Assembly: GCA_004010935.1 (NCBI GenBank)
Contig: CP026511.1
Coordinates: forward strand, 1,426,001-1,490,000
Length of the DNA: 64,000 nucleotides
Direction: 5' to 3'
DNA from: Pseudomonadaceae bacterium SI-3
GTDB taxonomy: Bacteria; Pseudomonadota; Gammaproteobacteria; Pseudomonadales; Pseudomonadaceae
Below the pieces are notes generated by a model. That model saw only the letters and a program-made list of their open reading frames with translations, made no database searches and was not told where the DNA came from. Position numbers and translations under genes: made by a program. Of the stretch, positions 1 to 12,280 are shown piece by piece. The number at the start of each line of letters is the position of its first letter. The first letter of the stretch is position 1.

Positions 1-1534
<1,534 letters not shown>

Positions 1535-1548
1535 ACCCAAGCATGCTA

Positions 1549-1577
1549 GAAAGGGGCGGCGTTAGTCGCCCTTTTTT
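1549..1577 (+). terminator. Rho-independent terminator after eno
   Basis: A GC-rich hairpin (AAAGGGGCG pairing with CGCCCTTTT, including one G-U pair) is followed directly by a T run, 15 bp after the eno stop codon. It should end the kdsA-eno transcript before ftsB. Confidence 0.85.
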
Positions 1578-1700
1578 GTGGATAACGGTCAGCGCTGTTA
1601 AGGTCGCCGCACAGCGATGCGCTAGCCAGCAAAGGAAAGCCGGACCATGTTGCTGACCGCCGCTTATACAACGTCACTGGAAACCAATCGAATTCGATCC

Positions 1701-1988
1701 ATGCCTTCCATACGCAGTCCCTACTGGTTGTTTGTTGTCCTGATTTTGCTGCTGGGTGGCTTGCAGTATCGCCTGTGGGTGGGCGAGGGCAGCCTCGCCC
1801 AGGTGAGCGGATTGAACAAGCAGATCGCCGAGCAGCAGGGCGAGAACCAGCGATTGCTTGAGCGAAACCGGATTCTCGAAGCCGAGGTCAAGGAGCTCAA
1901 GCAGGGTATGGAAACTGTAGAAGAGCGTGCGCGGCATGAGTTGGGCATGGTCAAAGAGGGCGAGACTCTCTTTCAGCTCACCGAATGA
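1701..1988 (+). CDS. ftsB: Cell division protein FtsB
   Basis: FtsB is a small bitopic divisome protein that forms the FtsQLB complex with FtsL and FtsQ and helps activate septal peptidoglycan synthesis. From ATG 1701 the product has 95 residues: a short cytoplasmic start, a single membrane helix (LFVVLILLLGGLQYRLWVG), and a Leu/Gln/Glu-rich coiled coil, as in the family. An upstream in-frame ATG at 1647 (113 aa) has a better Shine-Dalgarno match (AAAGGA at 1631). The true start is therefore not certain, but family length favours 1701. The stop codon overlaps the ispD start (ATGA), indicating translational coupling. Confidence 0.93.
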   Translation: MPSIRSPYWLFVVLILLLGGLQYRLWVGEGSLAQVSGLNKQIAEQQGENQRLLERNRILEAEVKELKQGMETVEERARHELGMVKEGETLFQLTE

Positions 1989-2689
1989 GTGCAGCCCATC
2001 TCCCACTGTTCTGGGTCGTGATTCCGGCTGCCGGCATTGGCAGTCGTATGCGAGCCGACCGGCCCAAGCAATATCTGCAGTTGGCAGGAAGGACCATCCT
2101 CGAGCACACCCTGGATTGCTTTCTAGGCCATCCTCAGCTCAAGGGGCTGGTTGTGTGCGTAGCGAGCGATGATGCCTATTGGCCCGATCTCGCTTGCTCG
2201 ATAGATCCGCGTGTTCACCGTGCCGATGGTGGCACTGAGCGAGCCGACTCGGTCCTGGGTGGGCTGCGAGAGCTGAGCCGGCTAGGCGCCTCAGACGACG
2301 ACTGGGTGCTGGTGCACGATGCCGCTAGGCCCAACCTGGCAGCCACAGATCTAAATCATCTATTGGAGACGCTCGCGGACGATCCTGTCGGTGGGCTGCT
2401 CGCTGTTCCAGCTCGCGATACGCTCAAGCGTGCTGATGCGGATGGGCGCGTTCAGGAGACGGTAGATCGTAGCGTCATTTGGCAAGCGTTCACGCCACAG
2501 ATGTTCCGGCTTGGATCGCTGCGTGAGGCGTTAGCGGATGCCCTTGGCAGTGGAGTTGCCGTAACTGACGAAGCGTCCGCGCTTGAATGGGCGGGCCACC
2601 ACCCGCGTCTGGTCGAAGGGCGGGCTGACAATCTCAAGATCACCCGGCCCGAGGATCTTCAGTGGTTGGAACAGCGCTGGAAATCTTGA
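1985..2689 (+). CDS. ispD: 2-C-methyl-D-erythritol 4-phosphate cytidylyltransferase
   Basis: IspD transfers CMP from CTP to methylerythritol 4-phosphate in the MEP isoprenoid pathway. The 234-residue protein starts with the nucleotide-binding loop VVIPAAGIGSRMRADRPKQY and contains VHDAARPNL, AVPARDTLK and TPQMFRLG, all IspD hallmarks, and ends in KITRPEDL. It overlaps ftsB by four bases. The next MEP gene, ispF, is about 6.6 kb downstream rather than adjacent. Confidence 0.97.
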   Translation: MSAAHLPLFWVVIPAAGIGSRMRADRPKQYLQLAGRTILEHTLDCFLGHPQLKGLVVCVASDDAYWPDLACSIDPRVHRADGGTERADSVLGGLRELSRLGASDDDWVLVHDAARPNLAATDLNHLLETLADDPVGGLLAVPARDTLKRADADGRVQETVDRSVIWQAFTPQMFRLGSLREALADALGSGVAVTDEASALEWAGHHPRLVEGRADNLKITRPEDLQWLEQRWKS

Positions 2690-2759
2690 GCCCAGCGCTG
2701 TTCAGTCCACTATGCAGAGCGCCGACTCATCCCGCATAGCGGAGGCAAGGCCGTTGTGA

Positions 2760-3926
2760 TCAATAGCGGTAGATCGCAGCAGCGCCGCTTTCGGTCGGCA
2801 TGCGTTCGGTAGGAACTGAGATTACCTCGCCGCCTTGTTCCAACGTCCATATGGTCAATTCATCGAGCAAATCGGGTGTCGTGGCTGAGTCATCTTCCAC
2901 CGCAACTGCCTTGCCTTGCTCCTTGTCGACCACACCGGGGATTCGACGCTCCGCCTCGACCAGCAGGGTCGCAACACGGCCTTCAAGTGTGGCCTGGCCG
3001 ATCTGCTCAAGCTGGTCGGTCGCGAGTCCCTGACCTCGCGACTCGCCGTACTGGTTGATAAAACCTTCTAGCCGCTTGATGTAGCGCGGCTGCATGACCA
3101 TCCAGCTCTTCTGGCGAAGTTCGTCATGATTCAGCAATGAAGCATCGTTCTCGATGCCTTCCGGCAGTAGAAATTCGTTGTGGCTGAGTTTGCGGAAGTG
3201 GAACTGGTGCTCGGGAAGTGCAGCGAGGATCAGTGGCAGTCGCGACTTGCGGCTGTGATGCTCAAGAATCGCGCGATCCACTTCACGGAAGAAGCGCTCG
3301 CGGTCTCGATCGATTTCGTCTTGGCGCCCGGCGCCTCCGCTCTCCACCTGCATCGGATCACCACGCTCGCTGGCGCGACTGTAGCCTTGCGGGAAGCCGG
3401 TCTGACCTTTCTCGGTCAACTCGCGGCCCAGCGCTTCTTCAACAGTTTTCGGAACGTTTTCACCCAAGCGGACTTCGTCAACGCCGTCGCGGTTGCCTTC
3501 GAACAGACGAACCGAGTCCAGCGTGATCGCCAATATCTGATAGCGGTCGGCCGACTGCGCGATACGCAGCAGCGGTTTGAGGTGCATACGGTCATTGGCG
3601 ACAGCGAGCTCTGGAACGCTGCGCTGCAGGCGGAACACCTCGAAGTAATCCGTGGCAGCAAAGACAGCAAGCCCATCGCGGTTGGAATTCCAGAAATCGG
3701 GATCGTCGATCAGGTCGTGGAAGGGCTTCAGCAGCGCTTTGGCCTGGTCGCCACGACCTTGTTGCTTGAGCGAGTCTTCAAGCTCGCGGACAAGGTGCTT
3801 GAAGCGAATCGGGTCTTGCTGACGCTCGGGAAAGCTGCGGTGGGTGGGCTGATAAAGCGAAAGGCAAGGCGCTTCGCGTTTTGCCAGTAACTGGGACATG
3901 GTTTCGCGATCGAGCAATCTGTTCAT
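2760..3926 (-). CDS. baeRF-family protein (eRF1-like, family 3 type), function unknown
   Basis: This is a 388-residue soluble protein resembling the bacterial archaeo-eukaryotic release factor (baeRF) families. Supporting sequence is the N-terminal CLSLYQPTHRSFPERQQDP, followed by FKHLVRELEDSL, and the C-terminal VPTERMPTESGAAAIYRY typical of these proteins. No molecular function is established for this family; a ribosome-linked role is only inferred from the fold relationship. The ATG at 3926 is chosen because a GAGG sits 7-8 bases upstream; a GTG at 3938 would add four residues. It lies 81 bp downstream of a ribosome hibernation factor gene on the same strand, so the two may form an operon. 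Confidence 0.7.
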   Translation of the reverse strand: MNRLLDRETMSQLLAKREAPCLSLYQPTHRSFPERQQDPIRFKHLVRELEDSLKQQGRGDQAKALLKPFHDLIDDPDFWNSNRDGLAVFAATDYFEVFRLQRSVPELAVANDRMHLKPLLRIAQSADRYQILAITLDSVRLFEGNRDGVDEVRLGENVPKTVEEALGRELTEKGQTGFPQGYSRASERGDPMQVESGGAGRQDEIDRDRERFFREVDRAILEHHSRKSRLPLILAALPEHQFHFRKLSHNEFLLPEGIENDASLLNHDELRQKSWMVMQPRYIKRLEGFINQYGESRGQGLATDQLEQIGQATLEGRVATLLVEAERRIPGVVDKEQGKAVAVEDDSATTPDLLDELTIWTLEQGGEVISVPTERMPTESGAAAIYRY

Positions 3927-4007
3927 GTACGGCCTCACTCGTGGTCAGATGATTCAGTTCCTCATGGTCTCTATCGGCCCGCTTCAGCGGGTCGCATCAG
4001 GCGGCAT

Positions 4008-4325
4008 TCAGTGGTGGTTGAGTTTCTTGTCTAGCGCATGGGCAAGGGCATGGCTGAGCTTTTCGGCGCAGCCGTCAATGGCAAGATTCAGCGAGTCCGC
4101 TTTGTGGCTGGTCGAAATGGGTTCGTGTCCCTTGACCCGCGCTTCCATCTGGCAGCGCTTATCCTGCGGGCCGCTTTTGCCGCTATTTTCGTCGTTGAGA
4201 TGAACTTCGACTCGGGTCAGCTGATCGTCGAAGCGCTCCAGTTCGCTCTCGACCGTCGCTTTCACGTGCTCCTCAAGGCTGCTGGTCACGTCGACGCTAT
4301 GATTGCTGTTCACCAGAATCTGCAT
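4008..4325 (-). CDS. Ribosome hibernation factor, HPF/RaiA (S30AE) family, short form
   Basis: This 105-residue protein has the short HPF/YfiA layout: MQILVNSNHSVDVTSSLEEH, then ELERFDDQLTRVEVHLNDEN, a basic stretch QDKRCQMEARVKGHEPI and a final helix. Family members bind the decoding centre of the 30S subunit and stabilise inactive ribosomes in stationary phase. It lacks the long C-terminal dimerisation domain. The start is well supported by AGGAGG five bases upstream of the ATG. The main hpf of pseudomonads is usually next to rpoN, so this is probably a second paralogue. It is followed by the baeRF-like gene. Confidence 0.85.
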   Translation of the reverse strand: MQILVNSNHSVDVTSSLEEHVKATVESELERFDDQLTRVEVHLNDENSGKSGPQDKRCQMEARVKGHEPISTSHKADSLNLAIDGCAEKLSHALAHALDKKLNHH

Positions 4326-4456
4326 GATGTCCTCCTGATTGATTGGCCGGCTCGCTCAAGCAGAGGGCCGGAGGCACCGGCTTCAGAAATTCGACGTGGT
4401 GGGTTAAGTCGGGTTCCGCCTCAAGTCGGCAGTCGGACGCGCGGCGCAGTCGCAAC

Positions 4457-5356
4457 TCAATCGCGTTCTTTCCGATATTCGGGACGAGTTGCGAGGCCGT
4501 CCTTCAATGCTTGAATCAGCAGGCGGACCTTCGGTAGCGGATAACGCCGTTGCGGATAGACGGCCCACACCGCCGTGTTCGGTGGCTGATGCGTTTCCAG
4601 CAGGGACACCAGCTCACCGCGGCGTAGTGGCTCCTGGACGTAATAGTCCGGAAGCTGGCAAAGACCGAAGCCCCGAAGCGCAGCATCCAGTACCGCCTGA
4701 CCGCTGTTGCAGCGCCAGTTGCCCGAGGGCTTGAATGGCTGCTCGCGGCCGTCGACCTGCAACATCCAGGTATCGCCAGTGCCAACCAGGCAATTGTGCC
4801 GCGATAGCTCGGACAGGGTATGTGGGCGGCCGTAGCGCTCGAGATAGCTTGGCGCCGCGCACAGATACATCGCGCGTGGGGCAAGGCGTGTGGCGATCAG
4901 CCGAGATTCGCTCAGCCGGCCCAGGCGTACAGCCAGGTCGTAGCCTTCCTGCACCAGATCGAGGGTGCGATTGGACAGTTCGATATCAACCCTCAGCTGC
5001 GGATGCTGCGCCATGAATTCGTTCACCAGCGGCACGATGAAGCGTTCACCGTACGCGACCGCTGCGGTCATACGCAGCAGACCAGTGGGCGCAGCATGCA
5101 GGTCGCTGATTGCATGAAAGGCTTCATCACGCTCCTCGATCAGGCGCTGGCAGCGCGAGAGAAAGGTATGACCGGCTTCGGTCAGGGAAACCCGGCGGGT
5201 CGTGCGATAGAGCAGCCGTGCCTGAAGACGTTCCTCGAGGCGTGCGACTTGGCGGCTGACGTGAGATGACGACACGCGCAGTTGCCCTGCGGCCTGCATG
5301 AAGCTTCCGCACTCAGCGACGGCGACGAATTCATCCAGTCCTTCCCATCGATTCAT
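4457..5356 (-). CDS. LysR-family transcriptional regulator
   Basis: This 299-residue protein has the LysR design: an N-terminal winged helix-turn-helix (about residues 1-60, FVAVAECGSFMQAAGQLRVS and SHVSRQVARLEERL) and a C-terminal periplasmic-binding-like effector domain (LRMTAAVAYGERFIVPLVNE onward). It is divergently transcribed from frmA with a 143-bp gap, the classical arrangement for a LysR regulator and its target. The Pseudomonas locus keeps a LysR gene beside frmA-fghA. A role in formaldehyde-responsive control is inferred from position only; the inducer cannot be read from sequence. Confidence 0.9.
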   Translation of the reverse strand: MNRWEGLDEFVAVAECGSFMQAAGQLRVSSSHVSRQVARLEERLQARLLYRTTRRVSLTEAGHTFLSRCQRLIEERDEAFHAISDLHAAPTGLLRMTAAVAYGERFIVPLVNEFMAQHPQLRVDIELSNRTLDLVQEGYDLAVRLGRLSESRLIATRLAPRAMYLCAAPSYLERYGRPHTLSELSRHNCLVGTGDTWMLQVDGREQPFKPSGNWRCNSGQAVLDAALRGFGLCQLPDYYVQEPLRRGELVSLLETHQPPNTAVWAVYPQRRYPLPKVRLLIQALKDGLATRPEYRKERD

Positions 5357-5358
5357 AG

Positions 5359-6615
<1,257 letters not shown>

Positions 6616-6684
6616 TTCAGCACGTCGGGCCGCAGCGCTCCGCCTGCGATGGTGCGAGTGCTACGGGCCCGCTCAGGAGGGCCC

Positions 6685-7530
6685 ATGAGCCTCGAGAATA
6701 TTTCTTGCCAGAAGAGCTTCGGTGGCTGGCACAAACGCTATCGTCACCGCTCAAGTAGCTTGAACTGCGACATGGTATTTGCCGTATATCTGCCGCCTCA
6801 GGCAGAGCAAGGCGAAAAGCTTCCGGTGCTGTACTGGTTGTCCGGTCTGACCTGTACCGACGAGAACTTCATGCAGAAGGCGGGGGCGCATCGGCTTGCT
6901 GCGGAGCTCGGCTTAATTATCGTCGCCCCAGACACCAGCCCCCGCGGCCCCGACGTTCCGGACGATCCGGACGCTGCCTATGACTTCGGTCTTGGCGCAG
7001 GTTTCTACCTGAACGCGACCCAGGAACCCTGGGCTCAGCACTACCGCATGTACGATTACGTGGTCGATGAGCTGCCGGCGCTGATCGAGGCAAACTTTCC
7101 CGTATCCGACAAGCGCGGTATCAGTGGGCATTCGATGGGCGGTCATGGTGCGCTGGTGTGCGCGTTAAAGAATCCTGGTCGCTATCAGTCGCTGTCGGCG
7201 TTCGCGCCGATCGCCAATCCGGCTGATTGCCCATGGGGCGAGAAGGCCTTCTCCAATTACCTCGGAGAAGATCGCTCACGCTGGCGCGAATGGGACGCCT
7301 GTGCCCTGATATCCAAGGCGCAGGAGAAGTTGCCGATACTCGTCGATCAGGGCGATCGGGATGATTTCATGGCCAATCAGTTGAAGCCCGAAGCGCTGGA
7401 GTCAGCTGCAACCGCGGCGGATCATCCGCTGACGTTGCGTATTCAGCCGGGCTACGATCACAGCTATTACTTCATCAGCACCTTTATCGATGACCATCTG
7501 CGCCATCACGCGCAGGCATTGAAGGCCTAG
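6685..7530 (+). CDS. fghA: S-formylglutathione hydrolase
   Basis: This alpha/beta-hydrolase (esterase D family) converts S-formylglutathione to formate and glutathione, completing the pathway begun by FrmA. The 281-residue product contains the nucleophile elbow GHSMGGHGA, the acid region DQGDRDDF and the histidine region GYDHSYYF, giving a full Ser-Asp-His triad. Perfect AGGAGG at 6675-6680 sets the ATG at 6685 and rules out the longer upstream reading. It shares direction and function with frmA and is probably co-transcribed with it. Often named frmB or estD in other species. Confidence 0.96.
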   Translation: MSLENISCQKSFGGWHKRYRHRSSSLNCDMVFAVYLPPQAEQGEKLPVLYWLSGLTCTDENFMQKAGAHRLAAELGLIIVAPDTSPRGPDVPDDPDAAYDFGLGAGFYLNATQEPWAQHYRMYDYVVDELPALIEANFPVSDKRGISGHSMGGHGALVCALKNPGRYQSLSAFAPIANPADCPWGEKAFSNYLGEDRSRWREWDACALISKAQEKLPILVDQGDRDDFMANQLKPEALESAATAADHPLTLRIQPGYDHSYYFISTFIDDHLRHHAQALKA

Positions 7531-7710
7531 GTCAGCTGCGCTTACGAGCGAGCGTGTTTGCAGAGAAAATGCCGCCCCATTCACGATCAAGCCTATGCCG
7601 GTAGCAAGCGTATGGGGATCAACCGCTGCCGCTTACGGTTGTCCGCATTGCTCCGGCGCCTATGCGTAGCCGCTCGGTGACGCTATGCGTCACAAGCGGT
7701 AGAACGAAAA

Positions 7711-7740
7711 AAGGCCCGCCCGGAATTCCGGGCGGGCCTT
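7711..7740 (-). terminator. Terminator of the OYE gene (perfect 30-bp palindrome)
   Basis: Bases 7711-7740 form a perfect 15-bp inverted repeat with AATT at the centre. On the minus strand it is followed by a T run (7712 down to 7707). It lies just past the stop codon of the Old Yellow Enzyme gene and is therefore its terminator. It may also stop read-through from fghA on the other strand. Confidence 0.88.
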
Positions 7741-7753
7741 CCATCGCAAGGAG

Positions 7754-8803
7754 CTAGAGCGATGGATAATCGGTGTAACCTTCGGCGCCTTTTGCGTAGA
7801 ACAGCTCAGGCCGCGGCTCGTTGAGCGGCGCGTCCTGGCGCAGGCGCTGGACCAGGTCGGGGTTGGCGATATAGGGAATGCCAAAGGCCACGGCGTCGGC
7901 CTTACCCTCGGCCAGCCAGGCGTTGGCCTGGTCCTTGGTGAAGCGTTCGTTGGCGATATAAACGCCACCGAAGATCTCCTTCAGCTGTGGGCCGAGGCTG
8001 TCCTCGCCGGCTTTCTCCCGCGTGCAGATGAAGGCGATGCCGCGCTTGCCCAGTTCACGAGCGACATAGGCAAAGGTATCGGCACGATTCGAGTCGCCCA
8101 TGTCGTGAGCGTCGGCGCGTGGTGCCAGGTGAACGCCTACGCGGCCAGCGCCCCAGACCCCTACCGCCGCATCGGTAACTTCCAACAGCAAACGTGCCCG
8201 GTTTTCCAGTGAGCCGCCGTACTGATCGGTGCGCTGGTTGGTGCTGTCTTGCAGGAACTGGTCAAGCAGGTAACCGTTGGCGCCATGTATTTCGACGCCG
8301 TCGAACCCTGCTTCGCGAGCATTCTCGGCCCCTTTACGGTAGGCCTCGACGATGCCTGCGATCTCTTCGGTTTCCAGCGCTCGTGGCGTTTCAAAATTCT
8401 TCATCGGCCGGACCAGGCTGACGTGCCCGGCGGGTTGGATAGCGCTCGGCGCGACCGGAAGTTGACCGTCGAGGTAGATCGGATCGGAGATCCGACCCAC
8501 GTGCCAGAGCTGCAGCACGATCTTGCCGCCTTTCGCATGGACCGCATCGGTTACCTTTTTCCAGCCCTGTACCTGCTCAGCGGACCAGATGCCGGGCGTG
8601 TCCGGATAACCGACACCCATCGGCGTGACGGAGGTGGCTTCGCTGATGATCAGTCCAGCCTCGGCCCGCTGGGTGTAGTACTCGGCAATCAAGTCACCCG
8701 GTATGCGGCCCGGCTCGGCACGGCAGCGGGTCAGCGGGGCCATGATGATGCGGTTGGCCAGTTCCAGTTCGCCAATCTTGATCGGGTCGAAAAGTGTAGG
8801 CAT
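7754..8803 (-). CDS. Old Yellow Enzyme family alkene reductase (NemA/XenB-like)
   Basis: This 349-residue FMN-dependent ene-reductase uses NAD(P)H to reduce activated alkenes, nitro compounds or nitrate esters. Motifs include IMAPLTRCRAEPGRIP at the N-terminus, the flavin and substrate segments QLWHVGR and DGVEIHGANGYLLDQFLQDS, then NQRTDQYGGSLENRARLLLE. An ArsR-type regulator lies 38 bp upstream in the same direction, so the two form a likely operon in which the regulator responds to an electrophile. The physiological substrate cannot be read from sequence; xenobiotic-reductase and N-ethylmaleimide-reductase names apply equally. Confidence 0.93.
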   Translation of the reverse strand: MPTLFDPIKIGELELANRIIMAPLTRCRAEPGRIPGDLIAEYYTQRAEAGLIISEATSVTPMGVGYPDTPGIWSAEQVQGWKKVTDAVHAKGGKIVLQLWHVGRISDPIYLDGQLPVAPSAIQPAGHVSLVRPMKNFETPRALETEEIAGIVEAYRKGAENAREAGFDGVEIHGANGYLLDQFLQDSTNQRTDQYGGSLENRARLLLEVTDAAVGVWGAGRVGVHLAPRADAHDMGDSNRADTFAYVARELGKRGIAFICTREKAGEDSLGPQLKEIFGGVYIANERFTKDQANAWLAEGKADAVAFGIPYIANPDLVQRLRQDAPLNEPRPELFYAKGAEGYTDYPSL

Positions 8804-8841
8804 AGCGATGCTGCTCCTTTACACGGTAAGGGTTGGTGGGC

Positions 8842-9144
8842 TCAGAGGTCCTGGCCGAGGCGGGCCACGAAAGCGGCGATGGCCGGTTCATTGCGTTTGA
8901 AAAAATGCCACTGGCCAACCTTGCGGTTGGTGATCAGGCCGGCCCGTTGCAAGGTCGCCAGATGAGCCGATACGGTTGATTGCGATAGCCCGGCGCGCTG
9001 GTCGATCTGTCCGGCACACACCCCGTTTTCCAACGAGTGATGCTGCTCGGAGAAATAGCGTTGTGGTTCTTTCAGCCAACCCAGAATCTCCCGCCGCAAA
9101 GGGTGGGAGATTGCTTTGAGGATGTCGTCCAGTTCGTCGGGCAT
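8842..9144 (-). CDS. ArsR-family transcriptional regulator
   Basis: This 100-residue winged helix-turn-helix protein contains ISHPLRREILGWL, the recognition helix region GLSQSTVSAHLATLQRAGLI and the wing TNRKVGQWHFFKRNE. It has no CxC metal-binding motif; one cysteine (NGVCAGQI) lies before the recognition helix and could sense an electrophile. It precedes the OYE gene by 38 bp on the same strand, so it probably represses its own operon. The AT-rich region 9145-9215 upstream has ATATCG/CGATA repeats that could be its operator. Confidence 0.9.
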   Translation of the reverse strand: MPDELDDILKAISHPLRREILGWLKEPQRYFSEQHHSLENGVCAGQIDQRAGLSQSTVSAHLATLQRAGLITNRKVGQWHFFKRNEPAIAAFVARLGQDL

Positions 9145-9323
9145 GGTGTCGTCCGGTTCGGTATATCGCGATGGAGCGAACTATATATCGGCAAAAAGCG
9201 ATACATGATCGATTCGGTTAATGGTGCTTATCGGCTGCGTTGATCTGCAGGGGTTCTTACCGCTGCGGCTTCAACGTCTGCCGCGGTCCTGTAGAATCGC
9301 CGGCTGATCTTTTCGAGGTGCAA

Positions 9324-9803
9324 ATGACTATGCGTATCGGCCATGGCTATGACGTGCATCGTTTCGGTGAGGGCGATTTCGTCACCCTCGGTGGGGTGCG
9401 GATTGCTCACAAGTTCGGTCTGCTCGCGCATTCGGATGGCGACGTGGTGCTGCATGCTTTGAGCGACGCATTGCTCGGCGCCGCGGCGCTTGGCGATATC
9501 GGCAAGCACTTCCCGGACACCGATCCGGCCTTCAAGGGCGCCGACAGCCGGGTATTGCTGCGGCACGTGCTCAAGCAGGTGCAGAGCAAGGGCTGGAGGG
9601 TCGGTAACGTTGACGCCACCATTGTTGCGCAAGCACCCAAGATGGCACCGCACATCGAGTCCATGCGAACCCTGATCGCTGAGGACCTGCAGGTCGATCT
9701 GGATCAGGTCAACGTCAAGGCCACCACCACCGAAAAGCTCGGCTTTACCGGGCGTGAAGAAGGCATAGCCGTTCACGCTGTTGCGCTGCTGGTCAGCGCA
9801 TGA
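9324..9803 (+). CDS. ispF: 2-C-methyl-D-erythritol 2,4-cyclodiphosphate synthase
   Basis: IspF cyclises CDP-methylerythritol 2-phosphate to methylerythritol cyclodiphosphate with release of CMP. The 159-residue protein starts [15 protein letters not shown] and contains [19 protein letters not shown] and [11 protein letters not shown], with the metal-binding Asp and His residues (GYDVH and the distal HALSDA), and ends with [18 protein letters not shown]. The GAGGTG at 9315 supports ATG 9324; a longer frame from 9240 lacks support. The truD start overlaps its stop by four bases. Confidence 0.97.
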   Translation: MTMRIGHGYDVHRFGEGDFVTLGGVRIAHKFGLLAHSDGDVVLHALSDALLGAAALGDIGKHFPDTDPAFKGADSRVLLRHVLKQVQSKGWRVGNVDATIVAQAPKMAPHIESMRTLIAEDLQVDLDQVNVKATTTEKLGFTGREEGIAVHAVALLVSA

Positions 9804-10840
9804 CCGAAGACCAGTTGCTCGGCCCAAGGGCGCACGGAGGGGCCTGTGGCTCCGCAGTGCTCAAAGCTGTGGCGGAGGATTTCCAGGTCGACGAGGTGCT
9901 CGATATTCCCTTGTCTGGTGCAGGCGAACATCTTTGGCTCTGGGTGGAAAAGCGCAACCTCAATACCGAAGAAGCCGCGCGACGCCTGGCGCGTGCTGCT
10001 GGCGTCCCGGTGCGCAACATCAGCTACGCCGGCTTGAAAGATCGTCAGGCTCTGACCCGCCAATGGTTCAGTCTGCATCTGCCAGGCAAAGCTGATCCCG
10101 CACTGGCTAGGGCCGAAGACGAAACCCTGAGGATTCTCCAAAGCAGCCGCCATCAGCGAAAACTGCAACGCGGCGCCCATTCGGCCAATGGGTTTACCCT
10201 GCGTCTGACGGAACTGCAGGCTGACCATGCCCAGCTCGATGCGCGTCTCGAGCGGATCAAGATCGACGGTGTGCCCAACTATTTTGGCTTGCAGCGCTTC
10301 GGTTATGAGGGCGGAAATGTCCACGGCGCCCGTGAGTACGCGGATAGGCAAGAGCTGCCCGTGCAGCGCAATCTCCGCTCACGCCTGCTATCGGCGGGCC
10401 GCAGTTACCTATTCAATCACGTATTAGCTGAGCGAGTTGCCGCGGGTAGCTGGAACCAGGCCCAAGTCGGTGATCTGTTGGCCTTCACAGATAGCCGCAG
10501 CTTTTTCCCGGCAGGTGAAGCCGAGTGCAGCGACCCACGGCTGGCCGTGCTGGATCTGCATCCGACCGGTCCGCTGTGGGGCGCCGGCGAATCGCCTGCT
10601 GCAGGCGCAGTACAAGCACTGGAGATGCAGGCAGCTGCAACGGAGCCGTCAATCGCCAAGTGGCTCGCAGAAGCCGGAATGAAGCATGAACGGCGCATTC
10701 TTCGCCTCCCAATAGGCGGCTTGTCGTGGCATTATCCCGAGCCTGACATTCTGCAACTTGAATTCGTCCTGCCGACCGGATGCTTTGCCACTGCTGTGGT
10801 GCGCGAACTGGTCAGCCTGGCAGGGCAGACGGACATCTGA
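9800..10840 (+). CDS. truD: tRNA pseudouridine(13) synthase
   Basis: TruD isomerises uridine 13 of tRNA-Glu to pseudouridine. The 346-residue product contains the catalytic motif [16 protein letters not shown], in which the Asp is the nucleophile, and the NYFGLQRFG and GAREY motifs of the family. It overlaps ispF at the start (ATGA) and surE by one base at the end, showing a tightly coupled operon. This ispF-truD-surE-pcm order is conserved across pseudomonads. Confidence 0.97.
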   Translation: MTEDQLLGPRAHGGACGSAVLKAVAEDFQVDEVLDIPLSGAGEHLWLWVEKRNLNTEEAARRLARAAGVPVRNISYAGLKDRQALTRQWFSLHLPGKADPALARAEDETLRILQSSRHQRKLQRGAHSANGFTLRLTELQADHAQLDARLERIKIDGVPNYFGLQRFGYEGGNVHGAREYADRQELPVQRNLRSRLLSAGRSYLFNHVLAERVAAGSWNQAQVGDLLAFTDSRSFFPAGEAECSDPRLAVLDLHPTGPLWGAGESPAAGAVQALEMQAAATEPSIAKWLAEAGMKHERRILRLPIGGLSWHYPEPDILQLEFVLPTGCFATAVVRELVSLAGQTDI

Positions 10841-11589
10841 TGCGTATTCTGATCGCCAACGACGACGGGGTGTATGCACCTGGGCTCGCCGCGCTTTATG
10901 ACGCGCTGGCGGATTTTGCCGAGTGCAGGGTAGTTGCCCCAATTCAGGACATGAGCGGCGCCAGCAGCGCACTGACCCTGGATCGCCCGCTTCATCCCAC
11001 AACCATGCCGAATGGTTTCATCGGCGTGAACGGCACGCCTACGGATTGCGTCCACCTAGGCATTAACGGCTTGCTTGAAGACGCGCCTGACATGGTGGTT
11101 TCCGGTATTAATCTGGGCGCCAATCTCGGCGACGACGTGTTGTACTCCGGTACCGTCGCCGCAGCTATCGAGGGACGGTTTACCGGCAAGCCGGCCTTCG
11201 CTTTTTCCCTCGTGTCGCGGCTGACCGATAACCTGCCGACTGCGGCCTATGTCGCACGCAAGCTGGTTGAGCATCAGGCGTCGCTTGAGCTTCCGCCGCG
11301 TACTGTATTGAGCGTCAATGTTCCAAACCTGCCGCTGGACCACATTCGCGGCATACAGCTGACCCGCCTGGGCCATCGCAGCAGGGCCAAGCCTCCAGTG
11401 AAGCAGGCGAATCCGCGTGGCAAGGACGGTTACTGGATCTCGGTGGCCGGCGACGTTGAAGATGGCGGGCCAGGCACCGATTTTCACGCGGTCATGCAGG
11501 GCTACGTCTCGATTACACCATTGCAGCTGGACCGAACCTTTCATGAGGCCTTCGAGGGCCTCGACAGTTGGCTGGAGGGCGTGTTGTGA
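10840..11589 (+). CDS. surE: 5'/3'-nucleotidase SurE
   Basis: SurE is a metal-dependent survival phosphatase acting on nucleoside 5'- and 3'-monophosphates and short polyphosphates. The 249-residue protein begins [19 protein letters not shown], carrying the metal-binding DD, and contains [10 protein letters not shown] and [19 protein letters not shown]. The ATG at 10840 abuts the truD stop (TGATG). It belongs to the stationary-phase cluster leading to rpoS. Confidence 0.97.
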   Translation: MRILIANDDGVYAPGLAALYDALADFAECRVVAPIQDMSGASSALTLDRPLHPTTMPNGFIGVNGTPTDCVHLGINGLLEDAPDMVVSGINLGANLGDDVLYSGTVAAAIEGRFTGKPAFAFSLVSRLTDNLPTAAYVARKLVEHQASLELPPRTVLSVNVPNLPLDHIRGIQLTRLGHRSRAKPPVKQANPRGKDGYWISVAGDVEDGGPGTDFHAVMQGYVSITPLQLDRTFHEAFEGLDSWLEGVL

Positions 11590-11627
11590 ACCGCGGATCC
11601 GATGACCTGCTGCGCCATGGTACCGGG

Positions 11628-12263
11628 ATGACCTCACAACGCACCCGGGACCGGCTGATCCAGCGGCTATACGAAGAAGGGCTTTCAGATCCTCGCGTGC
11701 TCGAGGTGATTCGTCGCACGCCCCGCCACCTGTTCGTCGATGAGGCATTGTCTCATCGCGCCTATGAAGACACCGCGCTGCCCATCGGCCACAACCAGAC
11801 CATCTCGCAACCCTTCATGGTGGCGCGTATGAGCGAGCTGTTGCTCGCTGACGGCCCGCTTGACAAGGTCTTGGAGATTGGCACCGGTTCCGGCTATCAA
11901 ACAGCTGTGCTGGCACAGCTGGTCGAGCGGGTGTTCTCGGTAGAGCGAATCCAGGCGCTGCAAGACCGCGCAAAAGAACGCTTGGTCGAACTCAAGTTGC
12001 GTAACGTGGTCTTTCGCTGGGGTGATGGCTGGGAGGGCTGGCCTGCGCTGGCCCCTTACAATGGCATCATCGTTACCGCGGCGGCAGCCGATGTGCCCCA
12101 GGCTCTGCTCGATCAACTGGCTCCCGGCGGGCGGTTGGTGATCCCGGTCGGGGTTGGCGAAGTCCAGCAATTGATGCTGATCATTCGAGAGGAAGACGGT
12201 TTTTCCCGCCATCTGCTGGATACCGTGCGCTTCGTGCCGCTGCTCAATGGACCTGTAGTTTGA
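11628..12263 (+). CDS. pcm: Protein-L-isoaspartate O-methyltransferase
   Basis: Pcm methylates L-isoaspartyl residues in aged proteins so that they can revert to aspartyl. The 211-residue product contains [17 protein letters not shown], the SAM-binding loop [15 protein letters not shown] and the region [23 protein letters not shown] 11628 gives the usual start [14 protein letters not shown] at 11586 overlapping the surE end is also in frame and would add 14 residues; it cannot be excluded. Confidence 0.95.
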   Translation: MTSQRTRDRLIQRLYEEGLSDPRVLEVIRRTPRHLFVDEALSHRAYEDTALPIGHNQTISQPFMVARMSELLLADGPLDKVLEIGTGSGYQTAVLAQLVERVFSVERIQALQDRAKERLVELKLRNVVFRWGDGWEGWPALAPYNGIIVTAAAADVPQALLDQLAPGGRLVIPVGVGEVQQLMLIIREEDGFSRHLLDTVRFVPLLNGPVV

Positions 12264-12280
12264 TCACAGCGGATGGAAGC

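Noticed and set aside
3978..3991. CCCGC-TTCA-GCGGG hairpin as the hpf terminator
   Set aside because: The stem is only five base pairs with no T run on the minus strand, and it lies just upstream of the baeRF gene, which is probably co-transcribed.
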